DNA from: Oceanobacillus limi
Lineage (GTDB): Bacteria > Bacillota > Bacilli > Bacillales > Amphibacillaceae
Length of the DNA: 64,000 bases
Assembly (NCBI RefSeq): GCF_900111445.1
Contig: NZ_FOHE01000004.1
Location: 62,001 to 126,000, forward strand
Reading direction: 5' to 3'
Of the stretch, positions 33,992-42,221 are shown piece after piece. Under the pieces are notes generated by a model, which did no database searches, had not been told where the DNA came from, and saw only the letters and a list, made by a program, of their open reading frames with translations. A program made the position numbers and the translations under genes. Within the stretch, counting starts at the first letter, position 1. Every line of letters starts with the position of its first letter.

Positions 33992-35272
33992 TTAATTCTC
34001 CACCAAAAATTGATTGATTCCATCAATTAACCTCTCTGATATAGGAAGTGTTGGATTAGAATACGTTTCCAAATTTCCCTCTCTATCTGTTGGTGCATCT
34101 TTTAAAACATGATTCATGGATTCAATGAGCAAAAGTTCAGCATCCCGCTTTGCATCTTTAAGCAATTCTGCATCTTCTATAGGTACCTGCAAATCATTTT
34201 CCCCATTAATAATTAATATAGGGATTTCCAGTTTAGCGATTTCTTCAACTGGCTCGTACTTCATCCAAGAAGCTGTAAATGGCTGTACAGAAGGACGAAA
34301 TATACTTTCCAGTTGAGGACTGACATTTTCCACTCGTTCTCCCTGCTTCAACGCCTGCACAATTTCCTTGCTTTCAGCCAGCAATTTGTCAGACAACTGC
34401 TCTTGAAGTTGTTGATACAGAACCTGATCGATTGACCTCCCTGCCCCAGCAATGGAGATAAAATAATCAACGTTCGTTTTTTGGGCTGTTAGCATCCCAA
34501 CCAATGATCCTTGACTGTGCCCAATAATTCCTACATCCGAGAAATTAGGATTCTCTTCCAACAACTCTACCCAATCCACTGCATCTTCAATAAACTGGTC
34601 GAACCGCATTTCTTCTTCTGGTATTACTGCCAGTTGGTTTTTTCCTGCACCACGTTTATCATAGCGTAAAGTAGCCACTCCATTTTCCGCAAGCCCCTCT
34701 GCTAACATTTTTAAGCTATTATTCTCACCAGCAGTTGAATTACCATTGCGGTCAGTAGGGCCTGAACCAGGAATGATAATAGCTATCGGAAAGGGCCCTT
34801 CTCCACTTGGCATCAATAGTTCCCCATATAAAGTTCCTGCGGAGGTTTCTACTTGCAAGAATTTTTCTTCCTCCTCAGTGGAAAGGATACTTTCCCCTTT
34901 TTTTAATTCAAAGGGAAACGACTGTCCATTCTGTTTGAATGTGCCAGTAACCTTATCTTCCTCTATATGTCCTTCAAATATCATGTATTGGCCTTGAATA
35001 TCCAATATGAAAACAATATTTTTATCCTCTTTCATCGTGACCGACGACAAGGGATAGTTTTGTATTCCTTGAACAGGGATACTGATATTCCCGGACACGT
35101 CTTCTTGCTCGTCAAACGTCATTCGAATTCCTAAAGGCTGATTAGGAATTTCAATTTCTCCAGTCCATTCTCCAGAAAGATTTGCAACTTCCTTTGCGTT
35201 ATTTTCCTCTTCCTTACATCCAACAAGTATAATAAGAAGAAAAAATATATAAAAGATACTCTTTCTGCTCAT
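33992..35272 (-). CDS. Alpha/beta hydrolase lipoprotein with N-terminal beta domain
   Basis: A 426-residue membrane-anchored lipoprotein. The signal peptide ends with ILVGC (Cys19). Residues about 30-125 form a beta-rich lipocalin-like domain (LSGEWTGEI..VTGTFKQNG). The rest is an alpha/beta hydrolase related to prolyl-oligopeptidase/acyl-esterase types: IPGSGPTDRNG oxyanion region, nucleophile in GHSQG, aspartate in INGENDLQVP, histidine in SMNHVLKD. It would act on the outer face of the membrane, on an ester or peptide not identifiable here. The upstream gap holds the terminator of the TctA gene. Confidence 0.9.
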   Translation of the reverse strand: MSRKSIFYIFFLLIILVGCKEEENNAKEVANLSGEWTGEIEIPNQPLGIRMTFDEQEDVSGNISIPVQGIQNYPLSSVTMKEDKNIVFILDIQGQYMIFEGHIEEDKVTGTFKQNGQSFPFELKKGESILSTEEEEKFLQVETSAGTLYGELLMPSGEGPFPIAIIIPGSGPTDRNGNSTAGENNSLKMLAEGLAENGVATLRYDKRGAGKNQLAVIPEEEMRFDQFIEDAVDWVELLEENPNFSDVGIIGHSQGSLVGMLTAQKTNVDYFISIAGAGRSIDQVLYQQLQEQLSDKLLAESKEIVQALKQGERVENVSPQLESIFRPSVQPFTASWMKYEPVEEIAKLEIPILIINGENDLQVPIEDAELLKDAKRDAELLLIESMNHVLKDAPTDREGNLETYSNPTLPISERLIDGINQFLVEN

Positions 35273-35303
35273 GATTTCCTCCTAGTTAAAGTGAGTTCTT
35301 TTT

Positions 35304-35335
35304 CAAAAAAAGCACTAACTTATCCGCCAGTGCTT
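35304..35335 (-). terminator. Terminator of the TctA-like gene
   Basis: On the minus strand AAGCACT (35335-35329) pairs with AGTGCTT (35316-35310), followed by TTTTTT. Confidence 0.8.
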
Positions 35336-35340
35336 CAATC

Positions 35341-36699
35341 CTAGAAAAATAAAGAAACAAGCCAAGGTGCAGCATAGAGAGTCATAAATTGAACCCCATA
35401 ATTTACTCCTTTACGGTGTAAAAACCCTGCAACTAAACCAACGAGGATGACACCAAATATATTCAAAATTCCCGCATCCATATAAGAAAGCATTAAGACA
35501 AGACCGATAAATAGACCGAGCATTGCTTCGTGAGGAATGTAGCGGAACACGAAAGCACAAATTTGTTGAGCATATTTTATCGTAATATAGAATGTAATAC
35601 TAATTGCAACGACAGACCCTATAATGGTTGCTAATACAAAATCACCCATTGATAACATATGGTGAATATTATTTTCAGGCGTAAAAACAGGTGGTGCATT
35701 AAATAGTGCCCCTCCAGGTCCAATAGCTGTAGGAGATAACGGAAGACCAATTGCAATGAGCGGAATTAAGGTCCCTGAAATATAAGCAGCATTCGTTAAC
35801 CCATCCATGCTTGATACGGCCCTTGAAGCTCGTTTAATCGGTTCCTTTATTCTACTTGTTAATGTTTCCCCGAGAAAAATTGTCATTCCGACTGGACTCA
35901 TAAAGAAAGTCAAAACACCAAAAAAGGAAGCGATAGACGAAGTACCAACTTCTTTTTTGGTAAGTATTTTAAATGGATTAGGAAAACCTTTTTCGGGTGT
36001 TCTTTTCGTAAGTATAATTTCCTTGATCCCATAACGTGGTAATCGATCACGAACTTTTCTATTTAGTAGCTCCACTAATTTTAGTATGACAGGACCTAAT
36101 GTGATTCCTAAGAAGAATGAAGTAAATACCGTCGTATCTTCTGGAACAACACCAATCTCCCAATAAAAGTTGCGTAGTCCTTGAATGAGAAACGCAAAAG
36201 GAAGAATTGATAATAAAGCAAACCAACGACTTTTTGTCATAAGGGCTAGAAAAACTGCGCCTCCCAAAAATACTTGGTTTGCATATTGTGAAAGTGTATC
36301 TCCAAATGGAAGAATAAAATTCGCCAATAACAAACTGAGTGGAACAGCAACTATAGTACCGATTACAGAACCAGAAGCCATCTTACGAATACTCACTTCT
36401 GGCATTCCATGTTTCTTAAGTACCATTGCATGTTCTACCATTGGTGCAGACATAACTCCTCCAGGAATCCCCGCTATCGCTACTGGTATGGAGTCTGTTA
36501 ACTTTTTCGCGATAATTGCAGATATGAAAAAGGTTAATATAACAATTGGTTCAAATCCTGTTAACACCATGACCATGGTAACTGGAGCGAGCACTGCTGT
36601 TTCATCTGTACCAGGAGCAATACCGATAAGCGTGTACAACACTGTTCCTGCCAAGGAAGCGATAATCATGTGCAGAATTAATACTAAATCCATTTCCAT
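35341..36699 (-). CDS. TctA-family tripartite tricarboxylate transporter large membrane subunit
   Basis: A 452-residue membrane protein of about 12 helices. The family is marked by the glycine-rich GIAPGTDETAVLAP and AIAGIPGGVMSAPM near the start and GLPLSPTAIGPGGALFNAPPVF later. In the tripartite family TctA works with a small TctB and a periplasmic or lipid-anchored TctC. No TctC is nearby; only a short two-helix protein is encoded upstream, 2 bases away. Substrate unknown, perhaps a carboxylate. Confidence 0.88.
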   Translation of the reverse strand: MEMDLVLILHMIIASLAGTVLYTLIGIAPGTDETAVLAPVTMVMVLTGFEPIVILTFFISAIIAKKLTDSIPVAIAGIPGGVMSAPMVEHAMVLKKHGMPEVSIRKMASGSVIGTIVAVPLSLLLANFILPFGDTLSQYANQVFLGGAVFLALMTKSRWFALLSILPFAFLIQGLRNFYWEIGVVPEDTTVFTSFFLGITLGPVILKLVELLNRKVRDRLPRYGIKEIILTKRTPEKGFPNPFKILTKKEVGTSSIASFFGVLTFFMSPVGMTIFLGETLTSRIKEPIKRASRAVSSMDGLTNAAYISGTLIPLIAIGLPLSPTAIGPGGALFNAPPVFTPENNIHHMLSMGDFVLATIIGSVVAISITFYITIKYAQQICAFVFRYIPHEAMLGLFIGLVLMLSYMDAGILNIFGVILVGLVAGFLHRKGVNYGVQFMTLYAAPWLVSLFF

Positions 36700-36701
36700 A
36701 A

Positions 36702-36947
36702 TTATTTCTCCTCCTCATAGCGGAACGTTCTTTTGGGTTTAATGATTATACTACATAGAATAAAACCGACTACCGCTCCTATTAATCCAACTATTAAAGG
36801 TGTTGGTGGTTCATTCGGGGCAATTAAATAACCTCCCAATGTTGTCAGACTACATATAACGAGGCAAATGACAAGATCCCTAATGTGAACAAGATCCTCC
36901 CACACCTCTATATTTTCTACGTCCTTGTTTTGATCTTTTATTGACAT
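36702..36947 (-). CDS. Small two-helix membrane protein upstream of TctA
   Basis: An 81-residue protein: an acidic N-terminal part (MSIKDQNKDVENIEVWEDL), then two transmembrane helices (about 25-44 and 51-69) and a basic C-terminus. ATG 36947 has AAAGGAG 7 bases upstream, so the longer frame to 37064 is rejected. It abuts the TctA gene and may be a reduced TctB-like partner, which is a guess from position only. Confidence 0.65.
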   Translation of the reverse strand: MSIKDQNKDVENIEVWEDLVHIRDLVICLVICSLTTLGGYLIAPNEPPTPLIVGLIGAVVGFILCSIIIKPKRTFRYEEEK

Positions 36948-37105
36948 TTTGTTACTCCTTTGAAAAATAATATGTACGTTATTATTATACATTGGGTTAT
37001 TACGGAACCAAAGAGTTTTGACAAATGGATATATCCGGCACATGAAACTTACTATTGATCCCATCAGCTTTCCAACTAAAAGGCTCCGTCACCCTTGTCA
37101 TGATG

Positions 37106-37114
37106 CATAAATTA
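37106..37114 (+). promoter_or_regulatory. Possible sigma-K -10 element of the CotF-like gene
   Basis: CATAAATTA fits CATANNNTA and lies 50 bases before the start codon, but no AC at the right distance makes a convincing -35. Confidence 0.25.
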
Positions 37115-37164
37115 CTCACTTAAGATAAAAATACTTATGATCAATTATAAGGAGGCTATAAAAC

Positions 37165-37776
37165 GTGAACAACCAACAAAACCAAAACTTACAAGGATCA
37201 TCTCAAATGCCCGCGCAGCAAAGCCATGGAGGCCATGAACTATTTGATGCGCATGAAGCAATTAGTGGTTTAGTAGGCGGAATGGAACAATACTTGCTTT
37301 ATGAACAGCATGTCCAGGATCCCGAGTTACAAACAATGCTTCAACAGCATCAAACCTTTTTAACACAGCTCTATAATACGTTAGTCGAAACCTTGAAAAC
37401 TGGCCAAAAACCAAGTGTACCTACGCAAACATATAACATGACACAGAATAACGACGTCGTGTACGGTATGCAACCATCTCAACCGAAAAAACCAGCACAA
37501 TCTGCAAATGAACTTAATGACCAATGCATCTCCAGCTTTATGATGGGATGTTTAAAGTCTGCTGCATCTTCATTTACAATGGCAGCACTTGAGTCAACCA
37601 ATCCCGTGATGAGAAGAGTATTTCAAGATAGTGTACCAAACCTAATTGAAATGGCTTATGAAGTATTCTTATATCAAAACAAAAATCAATATTATCAGGT
37701 ACCACAACTGAAACAAGAAGATATGCAGAATTATATGAATAGCTTTGCACCAATCCAAGGCCAAATGCCACATTAA
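37165..37776 (+). CDS. Spore coat protein, CotF family
   Basis: A 203-residue protein. A Gln/Asn-rich N-terminus (1-25) leads to a helical ferritin-like CotF segment in two parts: ELFDAHEAISGLVGGMEQYLLYEQHV (25-50) and LNDQCISSFMMGCLKSAASSFTMAALESTNP (about 116-147), ending EVFLYQNKNQYYQVPQL. It belongs to the coat F family found in the inner coat of Bacillus spores. The start is GTG with AAGGAGG 9 bases upstream. Its own terminator follows. Confidence 0.88.
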   Translation: MNNQQNQNLQGSSQMPAQQSHGGHELFDAHEAISGLVGGMEQYLLYEQHVQDPELQTMLQQHQTFLTQLYNTLVETLKTGQKPSVPTQTYNMTQNNDVVYGMQPSQPKKPAQSANELNDQCISSFMMGCLKSAASSFTMAALESTNPVMRRVFQDSVPNLIEMAYEVFLYQNKNQYYQVPQLKQEDMQNYMNSFAPIQGQMPH

Positions 37777-37783
37777 ACAAAGT

Positions 37784-37820
37784 AAAGGGTGTCCCTATAT
37801 ATTGGAACACCCTTTTTATG
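37784..37820. terminator. Terminator behind the CotF-like gene
   Basis: AAAGGGTGTCC (37784-37794) pairs with GGAACACCCTTT (about 37804-37815, one bulge), followed by TT on the plus strand. It may also end the minus-strand aconitase transcript. Confidence 0.75.
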
Positions 37821-37844
37821 TGGTCTTTGCTCGATGTCAACCGA

Positions 37845-37875
37845 TGTTTGCTCGTGGCATCTCCACAAGCAAACA
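37845..37875. terminator. Hairpin between the CotF-like gene and the zinc-finger gene
   Basis: GTTTGCTCGTGG (37846-37857) pairs with CCACAAGCAAAC (37863-37874) with one C-A mismatch. The plus side reads ACCTTTATTTT, so it could be a second terminator for the plus strand; the minus side has no T run. Confidence 0.4.
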
Positions 37876-37887
37876 CCTTTATTTTAG

Positions 37888-38064
37888 TTAATCCAATAAA
37901 CGATTATTTTCATCTACATTCATTATACGTGCGCTTGTAGTTGCATCCGTATGATTATATATGCCATCCCCATTACATACGCTACATTTATATTGCCAAC
38001 CTTCCTGATCTGATAAAATTCCTGTTCCATCGCATGCTTTGCATCGTTTGCTATTATCAACCAT
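37888..38064 (-). CDS. 58-residue zinc-finger protein (DnaJ CxxCxGxG type)
   Basis: A short gene with GGAGGG 6 bases before the ATG. The protein has two CxxCxGxG motifs, CKACDGTG (8-15) and CSVCNGDG (27-34), the zinc-ribbon pattern of DnaJ central domains, followed by a polar tail ending NRLLD. It lies 18 bases downstream of the aconitase stop codon and has the same direction, so it is almost certainly cotranscribed. Small proteins of this type are usually overlooked; the function is unknown, perhaps RNA- or protein-binding or metal handling. Confidence 0.75.
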   Translation of the reverse strand: MVDNSKRCKACDGTGILSDQEGWQYKCSVCNGDGIYNHTDATTSARIMNVDENNRLLD

Positions 38065-38082
38065 TACAAACCCTCCATTCGT

Positions 38083-40035
38083 TTATGATTTAATCCTGCG
38101 ATCTTTCACCCAATTTATAATTCCACCTTTTAACATGATATCTACTTGCCGCTCTGATAAGGCATGACGTACTTTTATTTCTTTATTTTTTCCTTTTACT
38201 TGAACACTAAATTCATTACCTTGTTTTACTTTATCACGTAAACCAGTTGCTTCAATAACATCCCCTTGTTCAAGTTCATCGTAATCTGCTTCATTCACAA
38301 ATGTTAGTGGTAGCACTCCAAAATTAACAAGGTTTTGCCAGTGGATTCTCGCAAAGTCTTTCACTAAAGCAACACGCAAACCAAGATACCTTGGTGCTAA
38401 TGCTGCATGTTCTCTACTAGATCCTTGCCCATAATTAAACCCTCCAACAATTGCATGACCACCTTTATCAACGGTTTCCTTCCCACGTTTGTGATAGGCT
38501 TCATCAATTATTTCGAAGGTGAATTTACTTATTTCAGGGAGATTGCTTCGATATGGTAATACGCGAGCTCCACCCGCAAGAATTTCATCAGTCGAAATGT
38601 TATCCCCCATTTTAAGTAAAATAGGAAGTTCAATTTTATCAGGCATTTCATCCATCTCTGGAATGGAAGCTATATTTGGCCCTTTTTCCAATTGAACATT
38701 TCTCGCTTCTTCATATGGTAATGGTTCATCTAGTAGATTCACATCTATTGTTGGATGCTTTGGATCCTTCACCTTTGGATATTTCATATCGAGAGAACGT
38801 GGATCTGTTATTTTTCCTGTTAACGCAGATGCTGCAGCAGTTTCCGGACTACAAAGAAAAACACTATCCTCCCTTGTACCCGATCTTCCAGGGAAGTTTC
38901 TTGGTGTTGTGCGTAAGCTATTTCGTCCAGAAGCAGGTGCTTGCCCCATGCCAATACAACCATTACAGCCTGCTTGATGAAGGCGCCCACCAGAAGAAAG
39001 CAAGCTAGCAATATGACTTTCTTTTACTAAGTCCGTCAGCATCTGTCTAGATGTAGGGTTAATATCAAAGGAAACCCCACCTGCAATATGCTTTCCTTTT
39101 ACGATTTCAGCAGCTACTGCAAAATCGCGGAATCCAGGATTTGCAGAGGATCCTACATACGATTGATAAATTGGTGTACCTTCTACCTCTTTAACAGGAA
39201 CAACATTTCCAGGACTGGAAGGCTTTGCAATAAGTGGTTCAATCTCGGATAAATTTAATTCTTCATCTATGTCATAGGTTGCACCCTTATCAGCTACTAG
39301 TTCTTTCCAGTCTTCTTCCCGATCTTGTTCTTTTAAAAACCGCTTAATTTCTTTATCAGACGGAAACACAGTTCCTGTTGCACCGAGCTCTGCCCCCATA
39401 TTAGCTATTACGTGGCGATCCATTGCACTTAATGATTCTAAACCTGGACCATAATACTCGATCACCTTTCCTACTCCACCTTTTACATCATGACGACGTA
39501 GCAGCTCTAGAATCACATCCTTTGCACTTACCCAATCTGGAAGTTCTCCTGTTAATTTAATTCCCCAGACTTTAGGCATTTTTACATAAAACGGTTCACC
39601 AGCAATCGCCATGGCAACATCTATGCCTCCAGCTCCCATGGCAAGCATACCCATACACCCATTTGCACATGTATGGCTGTCAGAACCAAGTAATGTTTTT
39701 CCAGGCTTTGCTAACCGTTGCATGTGGACGGGGTGACTAACTCCATTACCAGGGCGACTATGATAAAGCCCAAATCTTTTCGCAGCACTATGTAGGAATA
39801 AGTGGTCATCTGGATTTTTACTATCCTCTTGAATGATATTATGATCCACATACTGTGCTGACGCCTCTGTTTTTGCACGATCCAATTCCATCGCTTCAAG
39901 CTCTAGCATAACCAAAGTTCCTGTAGCGTCTTGGGTTAACGTTTGATCAATTTTCAGTCCAATTTCCATTCCAGGAGTCATTTCTCCGCTAACAAGATGG
40001 TCTTTAATTAATTTTTGCGTTATATTTAATGCCAT
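38083..40035 (-). CDS. Aconitate hydratase, Aquifex-type (650 residues)
   Basis: An iron-sulphur dehydratase of the aconitase family. It is shorter than the 900-residue AcnA/CitB type and matches the putative Aquifex-type group. The three [4Fe-4S] cysteines are in GSDSHTCANG and GCNGCIGMG; the swivel domain starts about residue 500 with GDNISTDEI and contains QGSSREHAAL. It could serve as the citrate-cycle aconitase or act in a related isomerisation; a citB-type gene is not in the window, so redundancy cannot be judged. AAGGAGG lies 9 bases before the ATG. A zinc-finger gene follows in the same unit. Confidence 0.92.
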   Translation of the reverse strand: MALNITQKLIKDHLVSGEMTPGMEIGLKIDQTLTQDATGTLVMLELEAMELDRAKTEASAQYVDHNIIQEDSKNPDDHLFLHSAAKRFGLYHSRPGNGVSHPVHMQRLAKPGKTLLGSDSHTCANGCMGMLAMGAGGIDVAMAIAGEPFYVKMPKVWGIKLTGELPDWVSAKDVILELLRRHDVKGGVGKVIEYYGPGLESLSAMDRHVIANMGAELGATGTVFPSDKEIKRFLKEQDREEDWKELVADKGATYDIDEELNLSEIEPLIAKPSSPGNVVPVKEVEGTPIYQSYVGSSANPGFRDFAVAAEIVKGKHIAGGVSFDINPTSRQMLTDLVKESHIASLLSSGGRLHQAGCNGCIGMGQAPASGRNSLRTTPRNFPGRSGTREDSVFLCSPETAAASALTGKITDPRSLDMKYPKVKDPKHPTIDVNLLDEPLPYEEARNVQLEKGPNIASIPEMDEMPDKIELPILLKMGDNISTDEILAGGARVLPYRSNLPEISKFTFEIIDEAYHKRGKETVDKGGHAIVGGFNYGQGSSREHAALAPRYLGLRVALVKDFARIHWQNLVNFGVLPLTFVNEADYDELEQGDVIEATGLRDKVKQGNEFSVQVKGKNKEIKVRHALSERQVDIMLKGGIINWVKDRRIKS

Positions 40036-40274
40036 CGTATTTCCTCCTTAAGAAATTAATATCTTCCTATTATATTCTATGGAGTTTTTCAAATTATTAT
40101 CCCGCTTGAACAAAGGAAGACAAGTGAAATAAAGCGGAAGCGTCAATCAGTGGTGGATATATCCAGTTATATGCAGAAAAAATTTCCTTATTAGAATCAA
40201 TAAATACAAAAGTTGAATCTTTTTGGTTTACAAACCGTATACATACTAATAAGCCTTTTGAAAGGACTGGGAAT

Positions 40275-41069
40275 ATGAATAATCACGAAATTGATTACAA
40301 ACTTTATGGTGATGATATGCAGTTTGTTGAGGTGGAGCTTGATCCACAAGAAACTGTAATAGCTGAAGCAGGTAGCCTTATGATGATGGATGACCAAATC
40401 CGCATGGAAACAATCTTTGGAGATGGCTCCAATCAAAGTGGCGGGTTAATGGGTAAATTAATTGGTGCTGGAAAGCGTGTTTTAACTGGGGAAAGTTTAT
40501 TTATGACGACTTTTACAAATGAGGGGGCAGGTAAAAAGCATGTATCATTTGCCTCTCCATACCCTGGTAAGATTATTCCAATGGATTTAAGTGAGATTAA
40601 CGGGAAGTTAATTTGTCAGAAGGATGCTTTTTTGGCTGCAGCAAAAGGCGTTGCAGTTGGTGTTGAATTTCAACGCAAAATTGGTACTGGTTTCTTTGGT
40701 GGGGAAGGATTTATTATGCAAAAGCTCGAAGGAGACGGGATGTCATTCGTCCATGCTGGTGGTACTATACATAAAAGGGAGCTACAAGTAGGAGAAACCT
40801 TACGTGTTGACACCGGTTGTTTAGTTGCGATGACTGGCGACATTGATTACAACATAGAATATGTCGGCGGGGTAAAAACTGCATTATTTGGAGGAGAAGG
40901 TTTATTTTTCGCAACCTTAAAAGGACCTGGGACAGTTTGGGTTCAATCCCTTCCATTCAGCAGACTTGCAAGTAGAGTATTTGCTGCAGCTCCAGAACGT
41001 GGTGGGTCAAAAGGAGAAGGTAGTGTTGCTGGAGGATTGTTTGACCTCTTAGGAGGAGACAGGCGTTAA
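40275..41069 (+). CDS. AIM24 family protein (TIGR00266)
   Basis: A 264-residue protein of the AIM24/TIGR00266 family, beta-sandwich proteins of unknown biochemical function. Family marks are [16 protein letters not shown] near residue 35, [25 protein letters not shown] (split in the domain), [11 protein letters not shown], and a glycine-rich C-terminus with [15 protein letters not shown] related protein in mitochondria affects inner-membrane organisation. GAAAGGACTGG precedes the ATG. Upstream gap 40036-40274 shows no gene. Confidence 0.88.
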   Translation: MNNHEIDYKLYGDDMQFVEVELDPQETVIAEAGSLMMMDDQIRMETIFGDGSNQSGGLMGKLIGAGKRVLTGESLFMTTFTNEGAGKKHVSFASPYPGKIIPMDLSEINGKLICQKDAFLAAAKGVAVGVEFQRKIGTGFFGGEGFIMQKLEGDGMSFVHAGGTIHKRELQVGETLRVDTGCLVAMTGDIDYNIEYVGGVKTALFGGEGLFFATLKGPGTVWVQSLPFSRLASRVFAAAPERGGSKGEGSVAGGLFDLLGGDRR

Positions 41070-41097
41070 TTAAATTTAGGTAAGCAGATCCTAATTT

Positions 41098-41137
41098 AAA
41101 AACGCACTCCTTAGCTTGGCGGAGTGCGTTTTTTTAT
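41098..41137. terminator. Bidirectional terminator
   Basis: AAAAACGCACTCC (41098-41110) pairs with GGAGTGCGTTTTT (41121-41133), with a T run after it, between convergent genes. Confidence 0.92.
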
Positions 41138-42003
41138 AATTTCTGTCCATAGTATTTATCCAATGAAAAACCTCTTCCAAGGATCTCAGATGCATTAATG
41201 AATACAACAAAGGAGTTTGGTTCATCTTGTTGAAGTACTTTTCTTAAATACACAGCTTCCTGCTGTTCTGCAACACATAAGATCATTGTTTTGTCTTTAT
41301 TGGAATATCCACCTACCGAGCGTACTTTTGTAAGCCCTCGGTCAATTCCGTCACGAATAATAGATTGTATTTTTTCTTCCTCTTCCGAGATAATTAAGAT
41401 CAACTTTGAAGAGGACGTTCTTAACTGAACAACATCAATGGCTTTACTACATATATAAATTGTCATAAGTGCAAATAAAGTTAATTCTAAATTGAATACA
41501 ATAATGGATCCAATCACGACAATTCCATCAACAATTAATTGCGAATAACCACTAGATATCCCGGTGAATTTTTTTACTACCTGAGCAATAGCAGCGGTTC
41601 CACCTGTCGAACCATTTCCTTTGTATACAATTCCTAGACCAACACCAAGAACAATCCCACCATAGATTGCACCTAAAATTGGATTTGTTACAGTAAGCGG
41701 AATATCTTCACTTAACCAAATAATAAAAGGCACCCAAAAAGTTCCGACTAAAGTCTTACCACTAAAATCTTTCCCCAATGCAAACCAACCAATAATAAAG
41801 ATTGGTAAATTAATAATAAATTGGGTTAGCGCTGGACTTAATTCATATAGTTCAAATAAGATCGTACTGATCCCTGAGATTCCACCTGCTGCAAGCTTTG
41901 CAGGTAGCAAAAAAATATTATAAGACAGTGCTACTAAAGAAGCACCAAATATAATATAGATATACTCTTTCACAGTTTTGTTTAGCTTATTTACGATGCT
42001 CAT
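41134..42003 (-). CDS. YitT-family membrane protein (DUF161 plus DUF2179)
   Basis: A 289-residue protein with five to six N-terminal helices and a soluble C-terminal DUF2179 domain (about 195-285). The repeated membrane motif GGISGISTILFE and GGTAAIAQVVKKFTG is the DUF161 signature. Bacillus has several paralogues of unknown function. I place the start at ATG 42003, with AAAGGAA 13 bases upstream; longer alternatives start inside that site. It converges on the AIM24 gene. Confidence 0.87.
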   Translation of the reverse strand: MSIVNKLNKTVKEYIYIIFGASLVALSYNIFLLPAKLAAGGISGISTILFELYELSPALTQFIINLPIFIIGWFALGKDFSGKTLVGTFWVPFIIWLSEDIPLTVTNPILGAIYGGIVLGVGLGIVYKGNGSTGGTAAIAQVVKKFTGISSGYSQLIVDGIVVIGSIIVFNLELTLFALMTIYICSKAIDVVQLRTSSSKLILIISEEEEKIQSIIRDGIDRGLTKVRSVGGYSNKDKTMILCVAEQQEAVYLRKVLQQDEPNSFVVFINASEILGRGFSLDKYYGQKL

Positions 42004-42221
42004 AGATGCAACGTTCCTTTCCATTGTGAAATGCACACAAAATCTATTCTAACATAAATAGAATCATTTTTAGGTCTATTTCTCTATGAATCATAAAAAG
42101 TGAAAACTTTCCCAATGGTAAAAAATGTAAAAACGCTTGCACCTTTTTTAAATATCGGTTAGAATAAAAACTTGATGAAATTACAATCATCTATAATTAG
42201 AAGAAATATGGGGTGAATACG

